64,000 bases of DNA. It comes from an uncultured Thiohalocapsa sp. (GTDB lineage: Bacteria > Pseudomonadota > Gammaproteobacteria > Chromatiales > Chromatiaceae). The stretch covers positions 118,685 to 182,684 of the forward strand of contig NZ_CAJXYK010000005.1 of NCBI RefSeq assembly GCF_913063425.1. The letters are read 5' to 3'. The position numbers and the translations under genes were made by a program. Positions 18,280 to 26,591 of this stretch are shown piece by piece; the first letter of the stretch is position 1, and each line of letters opens with the position of its first letter. The notes beneath the pieces are model-generated. The model ran no database searches and was not told the origin of the DNA. It worked only from the letters and a program-made list of their open reading frames with translations.

Positions 18280-19131
18280 ATGACCGACCCGCACGACCGC
18301 AAGCCCGACCGCTCCACGCCGGACGCCCGGCAGCTGGACCCGCGCAGCATCGAGGCGCTGCTGGCCGTGGTGGCGCGGCTGCGCGACCCTGAGCACGGCT
18401 GCCCCTGGGACCTCAAACAGACCCCGCGCACCATCCTGCCCTTCACGCTGGAGGAGGCCTACGAGGTCGCCGAGGCCATCGAGAACGACGACATGGCCGA
18501 GCTCTGCGAGGAGCTGGGCGACCTCCTGTTCCAGGTGGCCATCTACTCGCGCATGGCGGAAGAAGACGACGCCTTCGACTTCGGCGATGTGGTGGCATCC
18601 ATCACCGGCAAGATGATCCGCCGCCATCCGCACGTCTTCGGCAACGCCGAGGTCGCAAGCGAAGAAGAGGTCCGCGAGAACTGGGAGGCCATGAAGGCCG
18701 CCGAGCGCGAGGCCAAGGGCCAGCGCCTGCGCACCAGCATCATGGAGGGCGTCGCTCAGGCCCTGCCGGCGCTGGTGCGCGCGGAGAAGCTGCAAAAGCG
18801 CGCCGCCCGCGTCGGCTTCGACTGGGACGACCTGGAAGGCGTCGCCGACAAGGTCCGCGAGGAGCTCGCCGAGTGCGAGGAAACTTTCAGCGCCCAGGCC
18901 GACCCCCTGGAGCGGGTGCACGAGGTGGGCGACCTGCTGTTCTCCTGCGTCAACCTGGCCCGCCACCTGGGCGTGGACGCCGAGCAGGCCCTGCGCGCCG
19001 CCAACCACCGCTTCGAGCGCCGCTTCATGCGCGTGGAGGTGTGCCTGGGCGCCGCCGGCAAGCAGCCAGCCCCGGAGCACCGCGACGAGATGGAGCGGCT
19101 CTGGGACAGCGTGAAGCACGAGGAGCGCTGA
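18280..19131 (+). CDS. mazG: nucleoside triphosphate pyrophosphohydrolase MazG
   Basis: House-cleaning enzyme of 283 residues that hydrolyses canonical and damaged NTPs to NMP and pyrophosphate, and can lower ppGpp levels in E. coli. It has the duplicated MazG fold. The N-terminal domain carries CPWDLKQT, the metal-binding EEAYE and EELGDLLFQV, and the RRHPHVFG signature. The C-terminal domain repeats KVREELAE and EVGDLLFS. Length and both domains are complete. It lies directly after the stop-restart repeat array, so its translation probably depends in part on reinitiation from the upstream gene (inference). Confidence 0.92.
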   Translation: MTDPHDRKPDRSTPDARQLDPRSIEALLAVVARLRDPEHGCPWDLKQTPRTILPFTLEEAYEVAEAIENDDMAELCEELGDLLFQVAIYSRMAEEDDAFDFGDVVASITGKMIRRHPHVFGNAEVASEEEVRENWEAMKAAEREAKGQRLRTSIMEGVAQALPALVRAEKLQKRAARVGFDWDDLEGVADKVREELAECEETFSAQADPLERVHEVGDLLFSCVNLARHLGVDAEQALRAANHRFERRFMRVEVCLGAAGKQPAPEHRDEMERLWDSVKHEER

Positions 19132-19314
19132 GCGCGCCCGCAAACCGACGAAGGCGCCGGACAGCGGACCTCGCAGTCCGGACAACCCAACCACCGGATC
19201 GTCCACATGACCTACATTTTATCGTCGCGACGTACCGAAGCAGAGGGAAGTGCACACGGCTGAGCGGGGGAGTCCTGATTCGACCATCGTCTGACCACTG
19301 CAGCGTCAAGCCCA

Positions 19315-19719
19315 ATGCCGGAAACCATCCGCCTCGTCACCCGCACCCGTGAGGTGTTGGTGGACATCACTCCACAGGTGCGGGAGGTCGTCGCCCGCAG
19401 CGGGGTGCGGCAGGGCCTGGTCAGCGTCTACGCCCAGGGCGCCACCGCCGCCATCATGATCCAGGAGAACTGGGACGACAGCGTGCAGACGGATGTGGTG
19501 GAGCTGCTGCGCCAGCTGATCCCGCGCGGCGTCTGGCGGCACGACGCCCAGGACGGCAACGGCGATTCGCACCTTAAGGCCGGGCTGGTGGGGCCATCCG
19601 AGACCATCCCGATCATCGACGGGCAGCTTGGCTTGTCCACCTGGCAGAACCTGTTCTTCTGCGAGTTTGATGGGCCGCGAAGCGACCGGCGGGTGGTTTG
19701 TACGGTGCTTGCCGGTTGA
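19315..19719 (+). CDS. yjbQ: YjbQ family protein (UPF0047)
   Basis: Protein of 134 residues of the YjbQ/UPF0047 family. The conserved core is clear: an N-terminal strand region, then DGNGDSHLKAGLVG, TIPIIDGQLGLSTWQNLFFCEFDGPR and RRVV at the C terminus. E. coli YjbQ has weak thiamin phosphate synthase activity and suppresses thiE loss, and the family is also suspected to have another, unknown role. The next gene encodes a thiamine-type Nudix enzyme, which supports a thiamine connection here (inference). Preceded by a 183-bp gap without recognisable signals. Confidence 0.87.
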   Translation: MPETIRLVTRTREVLVDITPQVREVVARSGVRQGLVSVYAQGATAAIMIQENWDDSVQTDVVELLRQLIPRGVWRHDAQDGNGDSHLKAGLVGPSETIPIIDGQLGLSTWQNLFFCEFDGPRSDRRVVCTVLAG

Positions 19720-19904
19720 TTTCGCGGTGGGCAGAGCCGCGGGCGATGCTGCCGGTGCCCGGCGCCGGTCGAGCCGCCGTGGTCCAGCCGCGCAGGCGTG
19801 AAGACCAGCTGTCGGCGCCAGCCATCGCGCGCGGAGTACGCTGCAACATCTGCACTGCTGCCCGGGTGCACTGCTCAGCTCCTTAAGACCGGATCTTCCC
19901 CGCC

Positions 19905-20849
19905 ATGTCCTTTCTCGACCACATCCACGCCTGCAACCGCTGGCAGCCGGCGGACTTCGAGCCCTTCGTGGTGGACGGGGAAGGACTTGGCCTGGTGCGC
20001 CGTCGCTTCGCCGAGGCCATCGCGGCGCTCGGCAACGACTTCGTGCGTGCACAAGACGGCCTGCACTGGCGCACAGCACCGGCGGGCTTCGACGCACGTA
20101 CGGACGCCTTCGCCGCCCACGCGGCGGACTGGGACCGCCGCGGGCTCGTCAGTCACCGGCACGGCGAGCGCTATCCGGTGCTGAATGCCGCCGGCGAGCC
20201 CCGGTTTCTGCTCGACCGCGCGGTGGCGCCCTACTTCGGCATCCGCGCCTTCGGACAGCACCTGAACGGCTTTGTGCGCCGCGCGGACGGGCTGCACCTG
20301 TGGGTCGGCCGGCGCTCGCGCAGCCGCCGGGTAGCGCCCGGCAAGCTCGATCACATGGTGGCCGGCGGCCTGCCCTGGGGCATCTCGCTGGCGGAGAACC
20401 TGCGCAAGGAGTGCTGGGAGGAGGCGGGCCTGCCGGCGGAGGTCGCCGACCTGGCCCGGCCCGTGGGTATCGTGACCTACTGCCGGGACTCCGACCGTGG
20501 CCTCAAGCCGGACACCATCTATTGCTACGATCTGGAGCTGCCGGACGGCGTCGCGCCCCGCTGCAACGACGACGAGGTGGAATCCTTCCAGTTGCTGCCC
20601 GCCGCCGAGGTGATGCGCATCATCGACACCACGGACGACTTCAAGCTCAACTGCAACCTCGTCATCATCGACTTCCTGATCCGCCACGGCCTGCTCACGC
20701 CGGATCACCCGGACTACCTCGCGGTGGCGCAGGGGCTGCGGGCGGCGTTGCCATTCGCAGCCGCGGAACCATCTCGACCCGCGCCGCCCGGCGTCCGCGC
20801 CCCCGCAGCCGGGCCCACAGCCAAACCCCAAGGTCAGCAACCGACATGA
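19905..20849 (+). CDS. DUF4743-Nudix hydrolase (damaged-thiamine type)
   Basis: A 314-residue protein with an N-terminal DUF4743 domain (about residues 1-115) and a Nudix hydrolase domain (about 116-270). The Nudix box reads [20 protein letters not shown] then AGL, with Lys in place of the usual Arg but all three catalytic Glu positions kept. Eukaryotic and yeast relatives (YJR142W type) dephosphorylate oxidised forms of thiamine diphosphate, so this is probably a metabolite-repair enzyme. The C-terminal 40 residues are Pro/Ala-rich and non-conserved. Its stop overlaps the ispG start by ATGA, so the two are co-translated. YjbQ lies upstream. Confidence 0.8.
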   Translation: MSFLDHIHACNRWQPADFEPFVVDGEGLGLVRRRFAEAIAALGNDFVRAQDGLHWRTAPAGFDARTDAFAAHAADWDRRGLVSHRHGERYPVLNAAGEPRFLLDRAVAPYFGIRAFGQHLNGFVRRADGLHLWVGRRSRSRRVAPGKLDHMVAGGLPWGISLAENLRKECWEEAGLPAEVADLARPVGIVTYCRDSDRGLKPDTIYCYDLELPDGVAPRCNDDEVESFQLLPAAEVMRIIDTTDDFKLNCNLVIIDFLIRHGLLTPDHPDYLAVAQGLRAALPFAAAEPSRPAPPGVRAPAAGPTAKPQGQQPT

Positions 20850-22087
20850 GCAGCAGACCCACAGACGCAATCCAGCGCCGGCGCTCGGTGCCCGTGACCA
20901 TCGGCGGCATCGCGGTGGGCGGCGACGCGCCCATCCGCGTGCAGTCCATGACCAACACGGACACCGCGGACATCGACTCCACGGTGACCCAGTGCGCCGA
21001 GCTGGCCCGGGCGGGCTCGGAATTCGTCCGCATCACCGTCAACAACGAGACCGCCGCGGCCGCGGTCCCGCGCATCCGCGAGCGCCTGGATGCCATGGGC
21101 GTGGGCGTCCCGCTCATTGGCGACTTCCATTTCAACGGCCACCGCCTGCTGTCCGACTATCCGGCCTGTGCCGAGGCACTGGCCAAGTACCGCATCAACC
21201 CGGGCAACGTCGGCCGGGGCGAGAAGCGCGACAGCCAGTTCGCCACCATGATCGAGATCGCGTGCCGCTATGATCGGCCGGTGCGCATCGGCGTCAACTG
21301 GGGCAGCCTGGACCAGGAGCTGGTGGTGCGCATGATGGACGCCAACGCCAGGTCCGCGGCGCCGAAAGAGGCCGATGTGGTCATGCGCGAGGCCATGGTG
21401 GAGTCCGCCGTCGGCAGCGCCGAGCGCGCCGAGGCGCTGGGCCTGCCGCGGGACCACATCATCCTGTCCTGCAAGATGAGCGGCGTACAGGACCTCATTG
21501 CCGTGTACCGCATGCTCGCCGAGCGCACGGACCATGCCCTGCATTTGGGCCTGACCGAGGCCGGCATGGGCTCCAAGGGCATCGTCGCCAGCACCGCGGC
21601 GCTGGCGGTGCTGCTTCAGGAGGGCATCGGCGACACCATCCGCGTGTCGCTCACACCCGCACCCGGCGAGCCGCGCACGCGGGAGGTGGTGGTCGCCCAG
21701 GAGGTGCTCCAGACCATGGGCCTGCGGCCCTTCGCCCCCATGGTGACGGCCTGTCCCGGCTGCGGGCGCACCACCAGCACCGTGTTCCAGGAGCTCGCCG
21801 AAGAGATCCAGGGCTATCTGCGCGAGCAGATGCCCGTCTGGCGCGAGACCCATCCCGGTGTCGAGACCATGCAGGTGGCCGTCATGGGCTGTGTGGTGAA
21901 CGGCCCCGGCGAGAGCAAGCAGGCCAACATCGGCATCAGCCTGCCGGGCACCGGCGAGCAGCCCTCGGCACCCGTCTACATCGACGGCCAGAAGGTCACA
22001 ACGCTCAAGGGTGCCGGCATCGCCGAGCGCTTCAAGGACATGGTCAACGCCTACGTCGCCGAGCACTACCCCGCCCACGACGGCTGA
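20846..22087 (+). CDS. ispG: flavodoxin-dependent (E)-4-hydroxy-3-methylbut-2-enyl-diphosphate synthase
   Basis: IspG/GcpE, a [4Fe-4S] enzyme converting MEcPP to HMBPP in the non-mevalonate isoprenoid pathway. About 413 residues. The N-terminal TIM-barrel motif [15 protein letters not shown] is present, along with RINPGNVG and [12 protein letters not shown]. The cluster ligands are CPGCGRT and the later [11 protein letters not shown], with Glu at the fourth position as in the family. The ATG at 20846 overlaps the upstream Nudix stop. The following gap (22088-22378) holds only palindromic repeats. Confidence 0.94.
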   Translation: MSSRPTDAIQRRRSVPVTIGGIAVGGDAPIRVQSMTNTDTADIDSTVTQCAELARAGSEFVRITVNNETAAAAVPRIRERLDAMGVGVPLIGDFHFNGHRLLSDYPACAEALAKYRINPGNVGRGEKRDSQFATMIEIACRYDRPVRIGVNWGSLDQELVVRMMDANARSAAPKEADVVMREAMVESAVGSAERAEALGLPRDHIILSCKMSGVQDLIAVYRMLAERTDHALHLGLTEAGMGSKGIVASTAALAVLLQEGIGDTIRVSLTPAPGEPRTREVVVAQEVLQTMGLRPFAPMVTACPGCGRTTSTVFQELAEEIQGYLREQMPVWRETHPGVETMQVAVMGCVVNGPGESKQANIGISLPGTGEQPSAPVYIDGQKVTTLKGAGIAERFKDMVNAYVAEHYPAHDG

Positions 22088-22188
22088 GCCGCCGGCGCCG
22101 AAGGCCGCAGCCGATGGGCAGCTCCCCGTCAGCGGCGCGACTCATGCGATGCCGCAGAGAACCCGGGACGAGCGATTATTCGGCCCCG

Positions 22189-22260
22189 GCGGACTGAAGG
22201 CCGCCCAGCCCGGGGTTGCCGACTGAAGTCGGCGTACCCGGGGACGGCGTTGCGCCGTCC
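22189..22260. repeat. three REP-like hairpins between convergent genes
   Basis: In the gap between ispG and the convergent GGDEF-EAL gene are GGCGGACTGAAGGCCGCC-like (22189-22206, imperfect), GCCGACTGAAGTCGGC (22218-22233, perfect) and GGACGGCGTTGCGCCGTCC (22242-22260, perfect 7-bp arms). The middle one is the inverse of the 13354 element. Together they could act as a bidirectional terminator. Confidence 0.6.
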
Positions 22261-22378
22261 GCACAGATGCACGAGTCCCGGTATCGTCGTCGCTCGATAC
22301 CCAGACCGCAACCGGTGTCGGCATCACGCCCGCCTGCGCAGCTCACGGGGCGGGCAGAGGCTGCGAAGCGCGCCGGCA

Positions 22379-25330
22379 TCAGACCAGCGCGTCAGCCTCC
22401 GCCATCAGCGCCTCCAGGCCCCGCAAGACCTCATCGCTCATCGCCAACAGCGCCGGCAGGCCATCGAGCGCCGCCTGGCCGCGGCCATCCGCCCGCAGCC
22501 CGCACAGCCGCCGCCCCGTTTGCCTGAGCGCGTCGTGCCGCGAGACCAGGGCCGGAAATCCCGGCCTGCCCCCGTACTGCGCTGCGCCTGCACCCCGCAG
22601 CCAATGCCCGAGCCGGCCCTCTCCGGGCACCGGCGGCAAGGTTTCCGCCCCCCCTGAGCGCAGGTATTGTTGCAGCGCCCGCACCCAGGCACGCTGCTCG
22701 GTACACGCATAGAGCAGCGGCAGGTCGTCCTGCGCCACCCGGCGCTGCGTCCGCCAGCTTGGATCGGGTCGCCAACGCGCGATCCATGCCGGCAGGTCCG
22801 CGGCGGGCATGGGGGCCGCGATGCCGAACCCCTGCGCCAGCGTGCAGCCCAACCGCAACAGCAGCGCTCCATGCGCCAGGGTTTCCACCCCTTCGGCAAT
22901 GACATCGCGCCCGAGCCCGGCCGAAATGCGCAGCACCCCTTCCAGAATCGCCAGGTCGGCGGGATCATCCAGCACCCCGCGCACGAAGGACTGGTCCACC
23001 TTCACGGTTGCCACCGGCAGGTGCTTCAGGTACGTGAGCGACGAGTAGCCCGTGCCGAAATCGTCGAGCGCAAAGCTGATGCCGATGCGGTTGCAGTCCC
23101 GCATCACCTGCGACACCTGGCCGATATCCTCCAAAGCGCTGGTTTCCAAGAGCTCCAGCTCCAGCCGCTCCGGCGCGACGCCCGGGTGCGCCGCCAGCAA
23201 CGCCTCGAGGCTGCCGACGAAGCTCTCGTCCAGCAGTTGCCGGGCGGCGACGTTGACGCTCACGGGAATGTCCAGGCCCGCTGCACGCCAGTCTGCCATC
23301 TGCCGCAGGACGGTCTCGATGACCCATTCGCCCAGGCGCACCACCAGCGGATGCCGCTCGATGACGGGCAGGAAATCGCGTGGCTGCAACAGCCCCCGTT
23401 GCGGATGTTGCCAGCGGACCAGGGCCTCGGCACCGATGAGTGCGCCGGAGCGCATGTCGACCTTGGGCTGGAAGTGGACCACCAGCTCGCCCGTGTCCAG
23501 GGCCGCGCCGATGCGCTCCAGCTGCGCGTGCCAGCCGCGCTGACTGCGGTCGCGTGCGGTGTCGAAGAAGTGGAAGCGGTTCCTGCCCGCGAGCTTGGCT
23601 TCATACATGGCCTGATCCGCCTGGCGCAAGAGTTGGTCGGCGTCCACCTCCTCCAGCTGCGGATAGAAGGTCACGCCCAGGCTCGCTGTCACGCGCAGGC
23701 GATACTCGTCCACCGCCACCGGCTGGGCCGCCGCCCGCAACAGTCGCCGCAGCAGGGGCTCGCAGTCCGCGGGGGCAGCCACATCCCGCAGCACGGCGAC
23801 GAATTCGTCGCCGCCGAGGCGGGCGATGGTGTCGCTGCCGCGCGTGGCCTGGCGCAGATCCTTGGCAAGCGCGGCCAGAAAGCGGTCGCCCACGGCGTGG
23901 CCGAAGCTGTCGTTGATGGCCTTGAAGCCGTCCAGATCGAGATACACCAATGCCACCTGCCGGCCGCGGCGACGCGCATGGGCCATGGCGCCGGTCAGGC
24001 GCTCTGCCAGCAGGACGCGGTTGGGAAGGTCGGTCAGGGTGTCGTAATGCGCGACCCGCTCCAGGCGGCGCTGCTGTTGCACCTCTGCGGTCACGTCCTT
24101 ACAGACGCCGATCCACTTCTGGAACCGCCCCGCCTCGTCCGTCAGCGCGCGCCCCTGGTCCGTCCAATGACGGTAGCTCCCGTCACGGCGCCTGATGCGG
24201 TAATCCGTGCGCACCGGCTCGCCGGCTGTGCGGCGACGGGCGAGAATCCGGGCCACGCCCTCGGCATCATCCGGGTGGATCAGCGCAAGCCAACCCTGCA
24301 CGGTTGGGGCAATGGCACCCTGCGCGTGCCCCAATGCCGCGTCCAGGTCGCCGAGCCAGGTGATCCTGTCTGCGTCCACGCGCCACTCGTAGATCAGGTC
24401 GTAGGCCAGCTCGCCTGCGATCTTGAACCGCTGCTCGCTTTGCCGCAGCGCCCGCCGCGCGCGGCGCACCCGCAGGTTGTCGACGGACAGGACCAGCACC
24501 GTGCTCAGCAGCAGGCCCATGAGCAGGGCCGCAACGACGAGGACGACGACCTGTCGCCGGGTGTAGCCGCTCAAGAGCTTACGGCCGAACCATTTGGCGT
24601 AGATCCGCGCGTATTCGCCGCTGGCCTTGACCTGGTCGATACCACGGTTCAACTCGGCGAGCAGCGCGGCGTCGCCCTCGGCCACGGTCATGGCGTAGCG
24701 CAGCGTGCGCAGCGGCTCACCGACGATCTTGATCTTGTCCGTGAGGCGCAGGGTCTGGGCGTAATACTCCACGATCTGCTGCGGATACACAAAGGCTTCC
24801 ACCTCGCCGGAGACCAACGCATAGAGTCCGGCCACGGGGGTCTCCACCAGCACGCAGTGCATGCCCGGGATGGACTGCAGATGCAGATGCCCGATGTGGC
24901 CGCGCACACAGGCCACAGCGCGACCGCGCAGGGACGCCAGATCGCGGATGGTGAGCTGCTCCTGGCGGACAAAAATGACCTCGGGCACCTCCAGGATCGG
25001 CTGGGTGAAATCCATGAAGGCGTCGCGCTCGCGCGTATAGCCGGTGTCGTGGATCAGGTCCGCGGCGCCGGTCTCGAGCCAATCCACCACGCGCAGCCAG
25101 GAGGGCGCGTGCAGACGACGGACCTCGACATCGATGGCTGCCAGGACCGCATCGGACAGCTCCACCCCGAAGCCCGTGAGCCGCCCGCGCGCGTCCAGCA
25201 GATTGATGGGCGCGAAGTTGTCGGTGGAGGCGACGGTGAGTGTCCGGCCGCCGGGCGCAGGCTGATCGGCGAGCACCGGCAGCCCAATCGCGCACCAGAG
25301 GATGCAGAAGAATCCCGCGCACCAGCGCAT
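22379..25330 (-). CDS. periplasmic-sensor GGDEF-EAL protein with degenerate CZB-like tail
   Basis: Cyclic-di-GMP enzyme of about 983 residues (1012 if started at 25417). The start at 25330 is preferred because a signal segment (MRWCAGFFCILWCAIGLPVLA) follows at once. Order: periplasmic amino-acid-binding-type domain (SBP_bac_3, about 30-250), one membrane helix (about 260-282), PAS domain, GGDEF with intact LGGDEF and an RxxD inhibitory site five residues before it, then EAL with intact EALVRW, ALDDFGTGYSS, KVDQSF and EGVET, so both activities are possible. The C-terminal 110 residues resemble a CZB zinc-binding domain but keep only one likely ligand (His in SRHDALR). Ligand unknown. Confidence 0.85.
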   Translation of the reverse strand: MRWCAGFFCILWCAIGLPVLADQPAPGGRTLTVASTDNFAPINLLDARGRLTGFGVELSDAVLAAIDVEVRRLHAPSWLRVVDWLETGAADLIHDTGYTRERDAFMDFTQPILEVPEVIFVRQEQLTIRDLASLRGRAVACVRGHIGHLHLQSIPGMHCVLVETPVAGLYALVSGEVEAFVYPQQIVEYYAQTLRLTDKIKIVGEPLRTLRYAMTVAEGDAALLAELNRGIDQVKASGEYARIYAKWFGRKLLSGYTRRQVVVLVVAALLMGLLLSTVLVLSVDNLRVRRARRALRQSEQRFKIAGELAYDLIYEWRVDADRITWLGDLDAALGHAQGAIAPTVQGWLALIHPDDAEGVARILARRRTAGEPVRTDYRIRRRDGSYRHWTDQGRALTDEAGRFQKWIGVCKDVTAEVQQQRRLERVAHYDTLTDLPNRVLLAERLTGAMAHARRRGRQVALVYLDLDGFKAINDSFGHAVGDRFLAALAKDLRQATRGSDTIARLGGDEFVAVLRDVAAPADCEPLLRRLLRAAAQPVAVDEYRLRVTASLGVTFYPQLEEVDADQLLRQADQAMYEAKLAGRNRFHFFDTARDRSQRGWHAQLERIGAALDTGELVVHFQPKVDMRSGALIGAEALVRWQHPQRGLLQPRDFLPVIERHPLVVRLGEWVIETVLRQMADWRAAGLDIPVSVNVAARQLLDESFVGSLEALLAAHPGVAPERLELELLETSALEDIGQVSQVMRDCNRIGISFALDDFGTGYSSLTYLKHLPVATVKVDQSFVRGVLDDPADLAILEGVLRISAGLGRDVIAEGVETLAHGALLLRLGCTLAQGFGIAAPMPAADLPAWIARWRPDPSWRTQRRVAQDDLPLLYACTEQRAWVRALQQYLRSGGAETLPPVPGEGRLGHWLRGAGAAQYGGRPGFPALVSRHDALRQTGRRLCGLRADGRGQAALDGLPALLAMSDEVLRGLEALMAEADALV

Positions 25331-25415
25331 GCGCAGTCGACACCAGGCAAGGTCAGCCGCGGGCCGGCGACCGACGTGGGGCGCTGCGCCGAATGTCGGC
25401 GGCATCCGCGATCTC

Positions 25416-25436
25416 ATGCACTGATGATGAGTGCAT
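25416..25436. promoter_or_regulatory. inverted repeat ATGCACT-N7-AGTGCAT
   Basis: A perfect 7-bp inverted repeat with a GATGATG spacer lies 86-106 bp upstream of the preferred start of the GGDEF-EAL gene and overlaps its longest possible ATG (25417). The two-fold symmetry suits an operator for a dimeric regulator, and its position argues that the long start is not used. Confidence 0.35.
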
Positions 25437-25757
25437 TGACTGACACGACAATCAGCCGTTACCTGATGCGTTCCGAGGCTAGCACATTGCCGCGTGCGCC
25501 GCGTCCGCCGGCACGTTCAGACGCGCGGCATCTGCATCGGCGTGCACTGCCGTTTCGCGACGATGCGGAGCTCAGCCGGCGGGAAGCGCGCGACCGGCCG
25601 AGGCGACCGCCCCAGAGCGCCGGGGCTCACCCGCCGGCGTTCCGGCAATGCGCGGGCTTGCGAGAGCGCATCGCGCCGCGGGCCGGCTTGCGCGATGCTC
25701 GGGCAGCGCGGCCCGTGCGCGCCGCAGCACTGCAACCCAGCCACTGAACGGTGACCC

Positions 25758-26339
25758 ATGACACAAGCGCTCAACATCCGACTCACCTCCGGCCGACCCA
25801 CTGCGCGCAGATGGACCTCCGCCGACCGCGCCGCATCGGCTGCCGTCACGACCCTCGTGCTGGTGCTGCTGCTCATGTGGGCAAGCGCATCGACGGCCGA
25901 GCCGACGACGCCGGCAGCCGTCCTTGGCCCCGGGCAGACCCTGCCGGCGCTCGACCTCGACGACCAGCACGAGCGCCCAGGCCAGCTCGGTCCCGACACC
26001 CGGCTGCTGATCTTTGCGCCGGATCGTGCCGGCAGTGACCTGGCCCACCCGGTGCTGGAGGACTTGGGTGGCGAGGCCTTATCCCAAGCGGGCGTCCGCT
26101 ACGTCGCGGACATCAGCGCCATGCCGGCGCTGGTGACCCGCATGTTCGCGCTGCCCAAGATGCGGGATTACGGCTATCCGATTCTGCTTGCCCGCGAGGC
26201 GGCGGCGACCGCCCCGCTGCCGCGGCGACCCGAAGCGCTCACGCTCATCGAGCTGGACGGGGGCCGTGTGACGGCGGTGCACTATGCCGCGACCGAGGCG
26301 GCACTGCGCGACGCCCTGGCGCCCTTGTTGACGCCCTGA
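25758..26339 (+). CDS. predicted secreted thioredoxin-fold-like protein
   Basis: Protein of 193 residues with a long basic N terminus and a hydrophobic export segment (about residues 27-47, ending ASASTAEP). The mature part starts PGQTLPALDLDDQHERPG, as in redoxin-like proteins, then RLLIFAPDRAGSD, YVADISAMPALVTRMFALPKM and RDYGYPILL. There is no CxxC, so a thiol oxidoreductase role is unlikely. This pattern matches a conserved but uncharacterised proteobacterial family; I cannot give a function. An open frame without a start codon continues in phase beyond its TGA stop (see next feature). Confidence 0.65.
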   Translation: MTQALNIRLTSGRPTARRWTSADRAASAAVTTLVLVLLLMWASASTAEPTTPAAVLGPGQTLPALDLDDQHERPGQLGPDTRLLIFAPDRAGSDLAHPVLEDLGGEALSQAGVRYVADISAMPALVTRMFALPKMRDYGYPILLAREAAATAPLPRRPEALTLIELDGGRVTAVHYAATEAALRDALAPLLTP

Positions 26340-26591
26340 CCCCGCCGGTCCGCTCCACCACGGCCGCCGCCGGGGATTTCAGCACTTCCCCGATGGGCGT
26401 GGGCTGCCGGGACGCGGGATGTTGGCGGTTCCGGCGATGCAGAGGATCTGGCGCAGTTCTGGTACGCGGCGACCGCCGCCGAGGCCTGGGCGGGCATCTG
26501 CGCCTGGCACCGCGATAACGCCAGCCCGCTGTTCGAGACCACCGGACCGTCGCCGGCAGACACCGACAGGCCGGAGGAGCGCAACGCATGA
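26340..26591 (+). pseudogene. orphan coding remnant ahead of the beta-CASP gene
   Basis: After the TGA at 26337-26339 the same frame stays open to a TGA at 26589-26591 but has no ATG, GTG or TTG. From about 26400 it looks truly coding: third positions are almost all G or C, and it reads AEDLAQFWYAATAAEAWAG then ICAWHRDNASPLFETTG. Its stop overlaps the next gene's ATG (ATGA), a normal operon junction in this genome. Most likely it is the 3' end of a deleted gene. Read-through of the preceding TGA is possible but less likely. Confidence 0.4.

Noticed and set aside
26337..26339. In-frame TGA as a selenocysteine codon
   Set aside because: No SECIS-like hairpin was seen right after it, the preceding protein ends naturally, and the next 60 bp look non-coding.
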